Below the pieces are notes generated by a model. The model did not search any database, was not told the DNA's origin, and saw nothing but the letters and a program-made list of their open reading frames with translations. The position numbers and the translations under genes are program-made. From assembly GCA_030706665.1 (NCBI GenBank), contig JAUZOB010000075.1, positions 1 through 11,819 on the forward strand: 11,819 bases of DNA, given 5' to 3'. Positions within the stretch are counted from its first letter, which is position 1. Each line of letters opens with the position of its first letter. This DNA comes from Bacteroidota bacterium. GTDB lineage: Bacteria > Bacteroidota > Bacteroidia > Bacteroidales > Prolixibacteraceae. Shown here in pieces: positions 1 through 7,082 of this stretch.

Positions 1-2103
1 GTCTTCGATAGTGGTCAGCTCACTCCATCTTGGCTGGTCAATTTTCAAATCATCCAAAAGAGAAGAGAATTTCTTACGGTCTTCTGCATTATCGATCGAC
101 AGAGGAGATGTTCCCAATACAGGCACATTCTCTGAATAAAGCTTCATCGCAAGGTTATTGGGGATCTGACCTCCCGTAGAGATGACAACTCCTTTCGGAA
201 TTTCAAGATCAATGATATCCATTACCCTTTCGAAAGTCAACTCGTCGAAATAGAGACGGTCGCAGTTGTCATAGTCAGTACTGACAGTCTCAGGGTTATA
301 ATTGATCATGATCGCACGGTAATTCTCTTTTCGGATTGCATTAATCGCATTAACGCCGCACCAGTCAAATTCTACCGAACTCCCGATACGATAAGCTCCC
401 GATCCAAGAACAATGACAGAGCGGTTATCATGAATAAATTCCACATCATTTTCAGAACCATTATAGGTCATGTACAGGTAGTTGGTAAGAGCAGGATATT
501 CACCGGCAAGGGTATCAATTTGTTTTACCCAGGGTAAAATTCCGTTCTCTTTACGAAAAGCACGTACTTTAAGTGCATCTTCGTTCATCCTGTTGTTTGG
601 ACTTTTCAATACAAGACGTGCAATCTGGAAATCAGAGAATCCCATTTTCTTGCTGCTCAGCAACAGTTCCAATGGAAGTTCTTCCAACGAGTTATATTCA
701 GAAATTACATTCTTCTGTTCAAAGATATTCTGAAGCTTTTGCAGGAACCAACGGTCGATTTTAGTCAACTCATGAATCTCATCCACACTGTACCCCTTCT
801 CAAAAGCCTGAGCAATTGCAAAGATTCTTCGATCAGTCGGATTGATTAACTCATTGTCAATATCTGCAATCTCAATATCACGATTGCCTACAAATCCATG
901 GACTCCCAAGCCGACCATACGGATTCCTTTCTGAATTGCTTCTTCAAAAGTTCGTCCGATTGCCATGATCTCACCGACAGACTTCATGCTCGATCCCAGA
1001 TTCTTTGACACCCCTGTGAATTTATTCAAATCCCAACGGGGAATTTTTACCACAATGTAGTCAAGTGCCGGTTCAAAGCAGGCTGTAGTAACCTTGGTAA
1101 CTGAGTTCTTCAGTTCATGCAAACCATAGCCCAATCCAAGTTTAGCAGCAACAAATGCCAACGGATAACCGGTTGCTTTTGATGCCAATGCCGAAGATCT
1201 GGACAAACGGGCATTCACCTCAATCACCCGATAGTCTTCAGAATATGGATCCAGTGCAAACTGAACATTACATTCACCGACGATTCCTACGTGGCGGATG
1301 ATCTTGATCGAGAGTGCACGAAGTTTATGATATTCGCTATTAGAAAGAGTCTGCGAAGGAGCAACCACAATACTCTCACCGGTATGAATTCCCAGCGGGT
1401 CAAAGTTCTCCATGTTACACACCGTGATACAGTTGTCGAAACAGTCGCGGACCACTTCATATTCTACCTCTTTCCATCCTTTCAGCGATTCTTCTACCAG
1501 AATCTGGGGAGAATAAGAGAAAGCTTTAGATGCCAAAATGTCAAGCTCTTCTTCATTGGAGCAGAAACCACTTCCCAGTCCTCCGAGCGTATAAGCGGCA
1601 CGGATAATCAGCGGGAATCCGATTTTAATTGCAGCTTCACGGGCTTCAGCCATTGTTGAAGCAGCAACGCTGACAGGAGTCCTTACTTCAATCTCGTCAA
1701 GCTTACCGGAAAAGATTTCGCGATCTTCAGTATCAATGATTGCCTGTACCGGAGTACCGACAACTTTCACATTGTATTTCTCCAACACTCCGCCTTTATA
1801 CAGTTGGACCCCGCAGTTCAATGCAGTCTGCCCACCCCATGCAAGGAGGATGCTGTCTGGTCTTTCTTTCTCAATAACCTTTTCGACAAAATAAGGGGTT
1901 ACCGGGAGGAAGTAGATCTTATCGGCAATTTCCTCAGAAGTCTGAATGGTTGCAATATTCGGATTGATCAGAATGGTATAAATACCTTCTTCTTTTAAAG
2001 CTTTTAAAGCCTGCGATCCGGAGTAGTCAAACTCCCCTGCCTCACCAATCTTAAGAGCGCCGGATCCGAGGACAATTGCCTTTTTTATATCGTGTTTTTT
2101 CAT
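1..2103 (-). CDS. carB: Carbamoyl-phosphate synthase large subunit, 5' part (cut by window edge)
   Basis: The frame is open from an ATG at 2103-2101 to base 1, giving 701 codons of an expected roughly 1,070. The product forms carbamoyl phosphate from bicarbonate, two ATP and the ammonia delivered by CarA, in the cytoplasm, for arginine and pyrimidine synthesis. Visible regions: first carboxyphosphate domain (GEFDYSGSQ at about 21-29), ATP-grasp glycine loop at 168-180, and metal-binding E295/N297/R299 in EVNAR, equivalent to E. coli E299/N301/R303. The second synthetase half starts near residue 562 and is interrupted in its ATP-grasp domain. The start lies 20 nt after the carA stop, so the two are co-transcribed. 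Several motifs match animal CPS1/CAD rather than E. coli CarB: EVNARLSRSS (295-304), WVKQIDTLAGEYP (525-537), GSSVEFDWC (574-582) and GGQIPNN (644-650). Identity is very secure; whether it serves arginine, pyrimidines or both is not visible. Confidence 0.97.
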   Translation of the reverse strand, partial: MKKHDIKKAIVLGSGALKIGEAGEFDYSGSQALKALKEEGIYTILINPNIATIQTSEEIADKIYFLPVTPYFVEKVIEKERPDSILLAWGGQTALNCGVQLYKGGVLEKYNVKVVGTPVQAIIDTEDREIFSGKLDEIEVRTPVSVAASTMAEAREAAIKIGFPLIIRAAYTLGGLGSGFCSNEEELDILASKAFSYSPQILVEESLKGWKEVEYEVVRDCFDNCITVCNMENFDPLGIHTGESIVVAPSQTLSNSEYHKLRALSIKIIRHVGIVGECNVQFALDPYSEDYRVIEVNARLSRSSALASKATGYPLAFVAAKLGLGYGLHELKNSVTKVTTACFEPALDYIVVKIPRWDLNKFTGVSKNLGSSMKSVGEIMAIGRTFEEAIQKGIRMVGLGVHGFVGNRDIEIADIDNELINPTDRRIFAIAQAFEKGYSVDEIHELTKIDRWFLQKLQNIFEQKNVISEYNSLEELPLELLLSSKKMGFSDFQIARLVLKSPNNRMNEDALKVRAFRKENGILPWVKQIDTLAGEYPALTNYLYMTYNGSENDVEFIHDNRSVIVLGSGAYRIGSSVEFDWCGVNAINAIRKENYRAIMINYNPETVSTDYDNCDRLYFDELTFERVMDIIDLEIPKGVVISTGGQIPNNLAMKLYSENVPVLGTSPLSIDNAEDRKKFSSLLDDLKIDQPRWSELTTIED

Positions 2104-2123
2104 GTTAATTCTTCTTTAAAAAT

Positions 2124-3212
2124 TTATGCCCGACCTTTTTTGTATTTTTCTATAGCTTCAATAAATTCATCGAAGAGATACTCTGTATCGACCGGTCCGC
2201 TTGATGCTTCAGGGTGAAACTGAGCTGAAAAGAAAGGTTTTGTCTTGTGACGGACTCCTTCATTGGTTTTGTCATTCACATTTACAAAAAGAGGCTCCCA
2301 ATCCTGTGGAAGCGTCTTTGAATCTATCGCATAGCCATGATTTTGGGAGGTAATAAAACAGCGGTCAGTTCCTGCCAGCAAAACAGGTTGGTTATGACTA
2401 CGGTGTCCGTATTTCAACTTATAAGTTTCAGCACCTGCAGCTCTGGCCATCAATTGGTTACCCAAACAGATTCCCATAATCGGCTTCTCTCCTTCGAGAG
2501 CTTTACGGATATTTGCGATGGTAATTTCGCATCGGGCAGGGTCACCCGGACCGTTTGAAAGGAAGATTCCGTCAAATTCATCCGAATTAAAGTCATAATC
2601 CCATGGAACCCGGACAACAGTAACATCACGTTTCAGAAGGCAACGTATAATGTTGTACTTCACCCCGCAATCAACAAGTACCACTTTGTATTTCCCGTTT
2701 CCATAAACCACCTTTTCTTTGGTACTTACGCGAGCGACCAGATTCTCTGCATTCGGATCGATAAACTCAACATCTTCATCAATCACGATTTTACCACGCA
2801 TAGAACCCTTCTCCCGAAGAATCTTAGTGATTGCACGAGTGTCAACATCGAAAATACCAGGCACTTCCTGCTCTTTAAGCCAGTCGCCCAGGCTTTTCAT
2901 TGCATTCCAGTGACTGTATTCTACGGAGTAATCAGAGATTACAAGTCCGGAAATATGAATTTTCTCAGACTCATAAAACTGAAAAATTCCCTCCTCTTTC
3001 AGATCACGTGGTACACCATAATTCCCAATCATTGGGTAGGTCGCTACGAGAATCTGCCCGGTATAAGAGGGGTCGGTCAAACTCTCCGGATATCCGGTCA
3101 TTGCTGTGTAAAACACTACCTCGCCGGCTACCGACTTTTCGAAACCAAAAGACTTACCACTGAATTCAGTGCCGTCTTCGAGAACAAGTTTGATCTTTTT
3201 GAAATCTGGCAT
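2124..3212 (-). CDS. carA: Carbamoyl-phosphate synthase small (glutaminase) subunit
   Basis: 362 residues, close to the 380 usual for CarA. It hydrolyses glutamine and channels ammonia to CarB. The N-terminal CarA domain spans about 1-150, with GEVVFYTAMTGYPE at 30-43. The class I glutamine amidotransferase domain spans about 175-358. The catalytic triad is visible as C249 in GICLGNQ and H333/E335 in FHPE, so the glutaminase is predicted active. C-terminal motifs such as SQNHGYA (289-295), FVNVNDKTNEG (309-319) and GPVDTEYLFD (339-348) resemble vertebrate CPS1/CAD, matching the impression from CarB. It is the first gene of a two-gene unit reading away from argR. About 160 nt of leader with a terminator-like hairpin precede it, so transcription attenuation is likely. 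Confidence 0.97.
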   Translation of the reverse strand: MPDFKKIKLVLEDGTEFSGKSFGFEKSVAGEVVFYTAMTGYPESLTDPSYTGQILVATYPMIGNYGVPRDLKEEGIFQFYESEKIHISGLVISDYSVEYSHWNAMKSLGDWLKEQEVPGIFDVDTRAITKILREKGSMRGKIVIDEDVEFIDPNAENLVARVSTKEKVVYGNGKYKVVLVDCGVKYNIIRCLLKRDVTVVRVPWDYDFNSDEFDGIFLSNGPGDPARCEITIANIRKALEGEKPIMGICLGNQLMARAAGAETYKLKYGHRSHNQPVLLAGTDRCFITSQNHGYAIDSKTLPQDWEPLFVNVNDKTNEGVRHKTKPFFSAQFHPEASSGPVDTEYLFDEFIEAIEKYKKGRA

Positions 3213-3250
3213 TTTTTATATCTTTTTATTGCTCTTTTATCAACTTCCCT

Positions 3251-3300
3251 AAAAAAAACAAATGCGCTTGCCCTACATTTTGTAGCTCAAACGCATCTGT
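3251..3300 (-). terminator. Intrinsic terminator hairpin in the carA leader (possible attenuator)
   Basis: Read on the minus strand, bases 3300-3288 pair with 3270-3258 (13 bp including two G-U pairs, core ATGCG/CGCAT). After a small AG/GG internal loop, CTACA (3285-3281) pairs with TGTAG (3277-3273) around an AAA loop. The outer end of the stem overlaps a run of eight U residues (3258-3251), reached after TTTG. No minus-strand gene lies between this hairpin and the divergent argR, so it can only act on the leader of carA itself. That makes it an attenuator rather than the end of an operon. The ligand or peptide controlling it is unknown. Confidence 0.7.
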
Positions 3301-3312
3301 TCATCGATATGT

Positions 3313-3357
3313 AAAAAAAAAATGTCTGCACTTTTTTATATGCCTGATTTTTCAGAC
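3313..3357 (-). terminator. Weaker upstream hairpin with ten-U run in the carA leader
   Basis: On the minus strand, GTCTGA (3357-3352) can fold with TCAGGC (3347-3342) around AAAA. Alternatively GTCTG (3357-3353) can pair with CAGAC (3328-3324), which is followed almost at once by ten U residues (3322-3313). The two pairings exclude each other, as in attenuators. The second stem is only five base pairs with a long loop, so terminator activity is uncertain. Confidence 0.3.
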
Positions 3358-3380
3358 TTAAAATGATTGTTAACTCGACA

Positions 3381-3388
3381 CAAAAATA
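3381..3388 (-). promoter_or_regulatory. Candidate -7 box of the carA promoter
   Basis: The minus-strand sequence is TATTTTTG, a full match to the Bacteroidota -7 consensus TAnnTTTG. It would start a leader near 3374, about 160 nt before the carA start and upstream of both leader hairpins. The best upstream TTTG (3407-3404) gives a 15-nt spacer, shorter than the usual 19-21, so the -33 element is poor. Confidence 0.4.
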
Positions 3389-3409
3389 CAAATATTTCTG
3401 ATACAAAAA

Positions 3410-3439
3410 TTGGGGGGGATAAAATTTTGCATATTTTTG
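3410..3439 (+). promoter_or_regulatory. Promoter of argR
   Basis: TATTTTTG at 3432-3439 matches the Bacteroidota -7 box TAnnTTTG. TTG at 3410-3412 sits 19 nt upstream as the -33 element, within the normal spacing. Transcription would start near 3446, about 34 nt before the preferred argR ATG. The -7 box lies inside the first of two ARG-box-like repeats, so occupation by ArgR would block it. Confidence 0.6.
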
Positions 3440-3464
3440 CACTGGTTATGCATATTTATTCATC
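3426..3464 (+). promoter_or_regulatory. Tandem ARG-box operators (ArgR autoregulation)
   Basis: Two 18-bp sites at 3426-3443 and 3447-3464 are separated by 3 bp (GGT), so their centres are 21 bp apart. This is the arrangement of operators bound by the ArgR hexamer in E. coli. Their 14-bp cores are TGCATATTTTTGCA (11 of 14 against TGAATWWWWATTCA) and TGCATATTTATTCA (13 of 14). They cover the argR -7 box and predicted start point, implying autorepression. They also lie about 40 bp upstream of the candidate carA promoter, so they may affect carAB. Confidence 0.7.
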
Positions 3465-3479
3465 CCAGTGAATGATTCT

Positions 3480-3971
3480 ATGAAAAATCGTAGCAAAAGG
3501 CTAATAGCAATCAGGCAGATCATTTCAAACCGGAAGATCAGCAACCAGGATGAGTTATTAAATAGCTTGAAAGAAGAAGGATTCGATTTTACTCAGGCAA
3601 CACTCTCAAGAGATCTGAAATTTCTTAAAATTGCAAGGGTTCCTGATAGTGGCAAAGGGTATGTATATCGACTTCAGGAGTCTTTGGATTCAGAATCGCA
3701 ATCACTCAGTAGCAATACAGCCAGGGTAAACTTTCTGGCCGATGGCTTCAAGTCTATTAATTTCTCAGGAAATCTGGCTGTCATCAAGACATTGCCCGGT
3801 TATGCCAGCAGTATCGCTGCTGTAATCGACGATGCCGATCCTTTTGAATTGATTGGGACGATAGCTGGTGACGACAATATTCTTTTGGTCATGCGCGAGG
3901 GGGTTTCTCGAAATGACCTTATAAATACATTAATTTTGATACTTCCTAAACTGGAAGAGAAAATAAAGTAA
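3480..3971 (+). CDS. argR: Arginine repressor ArgR
   Basis: 163 residues from the ATG at 3480. A GTG at 3468 would add four residues, but ArgR proteins normally begin just before the KRLIAI-type helix, so the ATG is preferred. The N-terminal winged helix carries the recognition motif TQATLSRDLK at 38-47. The C-terminal oligomerisation and arginine-binding domain carries GTIAGDDNILL at 116-126, with D121/D122 as the expected arginine contacts. It acts as an arginine-dependent DNA-binding hexamer. Tandem ARG boxes overlap its own promoter. The GNAT gene begins 21 nt after the stop, so the two are probably one transcript, with the biosynthetic arg genes downstream and carAB divergent. Confidence 0.93.
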   Translation: MKNRSKRLIAIRQIISNRKISNQDELLNSLKEEGFDFTQATLSRDLKFLKIARVPDSGKGYVYRLQESLDSESQSLSSNTARVNFLADGFKSINFSGNLAVIKTLPGYASSIAAVIDDADPFELIGTIAGDDNILLVMREGVSRNDLINTLILILPKLEEKIK

Positions 3972-3992
3972 AGAGACGATTTTGGTTTAAAA

Positions 3993-4652
3993 ATGAAAAA
4001 TTTCAGTGACATTACCATTATGGTAGCAACTGCCGATCATGTCAAATACGTTGATGAAATCAACGATACGATTGAAATGGCATCAAAAGAAAGGGGAACT
4101 GGTATTGCAAGAAGAACCTATGAATACCTTTCTCAGAAAATCTTAGAAGGGAAAGCTGTCATTGCCCTTGAAGGGGGAGAGAAATTTGCAGGGTTCTGCT
4201 ACATTGAATCCTGGGGTCACAACCGTTTTGTTGCCAACTCAGGACTCATCGTAAAGAAGGACTATCGGGGACTCGGACTTGCTAAAAAGATTAAGCATGT
4301 AGCATTTCGTCTGTCCAGAGAAAAATTTCCTGACTCTAAAATATTCGGGCTGACGACGGGTCTTGCTGTTATGAAAATTAACACCGAGTTAGGGTATCGT
4401 CCGGTTACCTTCTCTGAATTAACCGATGATAAAGAATTCTGGAAAGGCTGTCAGAGCTGTGTAAACTATGACATCCTGCAAAGAACTAATTTCACAAAAT
4501 GCCTTTGCACGGGTATGCTTTATGATCCGGCCTGGGAAAATGAAAAAGTAAAAAAACAGTCTGTCCGTCATCCGTTCACTATCTTCAAACAGTTACTGAC
4601 CGGAGAAAAAAAGACGACCAATTCAAAGAAAGTTCAGATCAAGGTCAAATAA
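3993..4652 (+). CDS. GNAT-family N-acyltransferase, candidate N-acylglutamate synthase
   Basis: 219 residues with a GNAT fold. Motif A is at about 83-100, with the acyl-CoA pyrophosphate loop RGLGLA at 92-97 (RxxGxA). The motif B region is at about 124-140 (MKINTELGY). A C-terminal extension of about 80 residues carries C153xxC156 and C170xC172, a spacing that could bind zinc. The last 30 residues are lysine-rich and probably disordered. The gene sits between argR and argG, with no argA or argJ in the window, so the natural inference is that it acylates glutamate, using acetyl- or succinyl-CoA, as the first step of the pathway. Family assignment is firm; substrate is inferred from context. 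It could instead be an unrelated protein or metabolite acetyltransferase that travels with the operon. Confidence 0.85.
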   Translation: MKNFSDITIMVATADHVKYVDEINDTIEMASKERGTGIARRTYEYLSQKILEGKAVIALEGGEKFAGFCYIESWGHNRFVANSGLIVKKDYRGLGLAKKIKHVAFRLSREKFPDSKIFGLTTGLAVMKINTELGYRPVTFSELTDDKEFWKGCQSCVNYDILQRTNFTKCLCTGMLYDPAWENEKVKKQSVRHPFTIFKQLLTGEKKTTNSKKVQIKVK

Positions 4653-4683
4653 GAGCAGACCGGGAACGAACATACAAGATATT

Positions 4684-4819
4684 GTGATGGTATCGCATCA
4701 ATGCTCATATATTCAGGAAAATGTCATACTGTTGTGAGAACTAATTTAGGGGATGAATTCAAACGCAGAGACAGTCATAAAATGTAAGAATACAATTACA
4801 ACACCTGCGATGCCATCAC
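4684..4819 (+). repeat. Long-range inverted repeat in the spacer before argG
   Basis: GTGATGGTATCGCA (4684-4697) is complementary to TGCGATGCCATCAC (4806-4819) over 14 positions, with one G-U pair as RNA. A nested pairing TGTTGT (4730-4735) with ACAACA (4798-4803) is compatible. The enclosed segment also contains one weak ARG-box-like sequence at 4702-4715 (11 of 14) and a TGAATTCA palindrome at 4754-4761. The 244-bp spacer otherwise shows no gene and no convincing TAnnTTTG box. The repeat may be a structured leader or the ends of a decayed small element. Confidence 0.4.
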
Positions 4820-4858
4820 TTTTTAAGCTTTAATAAAAAATACTGATTTATAACAGCC

Positions 4859-4880
4859 CGGATTTCCCAACCGGAATCCG
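4859..4880 (+). promoter_or_regulatory. Hairpin in the argG 5' untranslated region
   Basis: CGGATT (4859-4864) pairs perfectly with AATCCG (4875-4880). Inside, CC (4866-4867) can pair with GG (4873-4874) across a one-base bulge. It ends 16 nt before the argG ATG and leaves the AAAAAGAG ribosome-binding region free. No U-run follows, so it is not an intrinsic terminator. Function unknown. Confidence 0.4.
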
Positions 4881-4896
4881 ACATAAAAAGAGTATC

Positions 4897-6096
4897 ATGA
4901 AACAAAAAGTTGTACTGGCATTCAGCGGCGGTCTTGACACATCATTTTGTGCCAAATATCTGGCCGAAGAAAAAGGATTGGAAGTTTATACCGCTATTGT
5001 TACCACCGGGGGCTTCTCTGACGAAGAGTTGAAAAAGATCGAAGAAAAAGCCTACAAACTTGGATCCGCTAAACACATAACCCTTGACATTACCGACGCT
5101 TATTACAGTAAATGTATCCGATATATGGTTTTTGGGAATGTTCTCCGAAATAACACCTATCCTATTTCTGTAAGTTCCGAACGCGTATTCCAGGCTATGT
5201 CACTGATTGGTTATGCCAAAGAAATCGGTGCTGACTTTGTTGCTCATGGTAGTACCGGTGCAGGAAACGATCAGGTACGTTTCGACCTTACCTTCCAGGT
5301 GCTTGCTCCTGAAATCGGAATCATCACCCCAACCCGCGATATGACCCTTACCCGTGAATATGAAATCAATTACCTCAAAGAAAGAGGTGTTCAGGATAAC
5401 TGGGTAAAAATGGAATACTCTATCAACAAAGGAGTATGGGGAACCAGCATCGGTGGGAAAGAAACTCTTTCCTCAAAGCTGACCCTTCCGGAAGAAGCAT
5501 ATCCGAGCCAATTAACCAAAGAAGGAGAAGAAACACTTGAATTGGAATTTGTAAAAGGTGAACTTGTCGGAGTAAACGGTAAAACTTACCCAAAAAATAT
5601 TGATGCAATCCGCGAAGTAGAAAAAATAGGTTCTGCCTGGGCAATCGGCCGCGATATGCATATCGGCGACACCATCATCGGAATCAAAGGACGTGTCGGT
5701 TTCGAAGCCGCTGCTCCGATCCTGATTATTAAAGCACATCAGATGCTTGAAAAACACACCCTTACCAAATGGCAGCAATACTGGAAAGAACAGCTGGGCA
5801 ACTGGTACGGTATGTTCCTGCATGAAGCACAGTATCTGGAACCTGTTATGCGCGACATTGAGAAATTCTTAGAGCACAGTCAGGAATGTGTTACAGGTAA
5901 GGTATCGATCAAGCTTCGTCCATATAGCTTCCAACTTATCGGTGTTGAGTCGAAACATGACTTGATGAACTCTGACTTCGGAGAATACGGTGAAGTAAAT
6001 AAAGCATGGACTGCCGAAGATGCCAAAGGATTCATCACACTCACAAGTATCCCGCTGAAGATCTATAACTCTGTAAATAAAAACTTCAATAAATGA
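4897..6096 (+). CDS. argG: Argininosuccinate synthase
   Basis: 399 residues, normal length for the family. It joins citrulline and aspartate at the cost of ATP to give argininosuccinate. The ATP pyrophosphatase P-loop SGGLDTS is at 10-16, the AHGSTGAGNDQVRF segment that binds citrulline and aspartate at 116-129, and the YSINKGVWGTSIGG region at 174-187. The ATG at 4897 follows AAAAAGAG, and the protein starts directly with the KQKVVLAFSGG strand expected for the family. The stop overlaps the argC start (ATGA, 6093-6096), so the genes are translationally coupled. A 244-bp spacer with inverted repeats precedes it. Confidence 0.97.
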   Translation: MKQKVVLAFSGGLDTSFCAKYLAEEKGLEVYTAIVTTGGFSDEELKKIEEKAYKLGSAKHITLDITDAYYSKCIRYMVFGNVLRNNTYPISVSSERVFQAMSLIGYAKEIGADFVAHGSTGAGNDQVRFDLTFQVLAPEIGIITPTRDMTLTREYEINYLKERGVQDNWVKMEYSINKGVWGTSIGGKETLSSKLTLPEEAYPSQLTKEGEETLELEFVKGELVGVNGKTYPKNIDAIREVEKIGSAWAIGRDMHIGDTIIGIKGRVGFEAAAPILIIKAHQMLEKHTLTKWQQYWKEQLGNWYGMFLHEAQYLEPVMRDIEKFLEHSQECVTGKVSIKLRPYSFQLIGVESKHDLMNSDFGEYGEVNKAWTAEDAKGFITLTSIPLKIYNSVNKNFNK

Positions 6097-7061
6097 TCAG
6101 AGTCGGAATTATAGGAGGTGCCGGTTATACTGCCGGAGAGCTAATGCGAATCCTTCTCGGTCATCCCGAAGCAGAGATTGTTTTCGTTCTCAGTTCCAGC
6201 CATGCCGGTCATCCTGTTTATCACGTTCATCGTGATCTTCTGGGCGAATGCATCCTTGATTTTACCGATACAGCCAATTTCAATGCAGTCGATGTAATCT
6301 TCCTCTGCAACGGACATGGCAAATCAGTTGAATTCCTGTCCAAAAACAAGGTTCCCGATCGTGTTAAGATCATCGACCTGAGTCAGGATTTCCGTATCAA
6401 GAATCCTTCGCATGACTTTGTTTACGGATTACCGGAACTGAACAGAGATTCGATTAAAAGAGCCAAACATATTGCCAATCCCGGCTGTTTTGCAACCTGT
6501 ATCCAGCTTGCATTATTGCCACTGGCAGCATCCGGAAACCTGAAAGATGATGTACACATCAATGCGGTAACCGGATCAACCGGCAGCGGGCAGGCTCCCA
6601 CTTCCACCACTCATTTCAGTTGGAGGAACAACAACCTATCAGTCTACAAACCGTTCACGCATCAACATCTTGCAGAGATCGGACAAAGCCTGAAACAGTT
6701 GCAGCCTGACTTTAGCAAAGACCTTAACTTCATTCCTGTCAGAGGGAATTTTACCAGGGGAATCTTTGCCTCGCTTTATCTGAATTGTCCGTTGGCACTT
6801 GAAGAAGCGACCAATCTCTATCTGGAATACTATAAAAACCATCCGTTTGTATGGTTGACCAATGAGAATCCGGATCTGAAACAGGTGGTTAACACCAATA
6901 AGACAATTGTTCATCTGGAGAAGCACGGGAACAAGCTTCTGATCATCAGCATGACCGACAACCTCATCAAGGGTGCCTCCGGCCAGGCCGTTCAGAATAT
7001 GAACCTGATGTTCGGACTGGATGAAACAACCGGTCTCAAACTTAAACCTATTGCATTTTAA
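6093..7061 (+). CDS. argC: N-acyl-gamma-glutamyl-phosphate reductase
   Basis: 322 residues; ArgC proteins are about 310-350. It reduces N-acetyl- (or N-succinyl-) glutamyl phosphate to the semialdehyde with NADPH. The Rossmann loop GIIGGAGYTAGEL is at 5-17, the catalytic cysteine C132 in ANPGCFAT, and the likely catalytic histidine pair H190/H192 in THQHLAEI. Two places differ from the common form: NPGCFAT instead of NPGCYPT, and GSGQ (164-167) where most ArgC have SGAGR. These changes may reflect the acyl group used. The start is fixed by the ATGA overlap with argG, and argD follows after 21 nt. Confidence 0.95.
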   Translation: MIRVGIIGGAGYTAGELMRILLGHPEAEIVFVLSSSHAGHPVYHVHRDLLGECILDFTDTANFNAVDVIFLCNGHGKSVEFLSKNKVPDRVKIIDLSQDFRIKNPSHDFVYGLPELNRDSIKRAKHIANPGCFATCIQLALLPLAASGNLKDDVHINAVTGSTGSGQAPTSTTHFSWRNNNLSVYKPFTHQHLAEIGQSLKQLQPDFSKDLNFIPVRGNFTRGIFASLYLNCPLALEEATNLYLEYYKNHPFVWLTNENPDLKQVVNTNKTIVHLEKHGNKLLIISMTDNLIKGASGQAVQNMNLMFGLDETTGLKLKPIAF

Positions 7062-7082
7062 CCGTTTGAAAGTGTTAAAACA

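Noticed and set aside
1291..1659. 122-codon plus-strand frame opposite carB
   Set aside because: Lies antisense inside the well-conserved carB reading frame, has no recognisable domain, and is explained as a shadow ORF.
2910..3314. 134-codon plus-strand frame across the carA start and leader
   Set aside because: Antisense to carA and its leader hairpin; composition is a reading of conserved carA codons and T-rich spacer, with no family resemblance.
3412..3418. Run of seven G between the two divergent promoters
   Set aside because: A single G-run cannot form an intramolecular quadruplex; probably just part of the spacer, or a slippage-prone tract.
3468..3479. GTG start adding four residues to ArgR
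   Set aside because: The ATG at 3480 fits the family N-terminus better and is further from the operator; GTG use is not supported by a ribosome-binding site.
4702..4715. Single ARG-box-like sequence before argG
   Set aside because: Matches 11 of 14 core positions on one half only, with no partner site 21 bp away on either side; not called as an operator.
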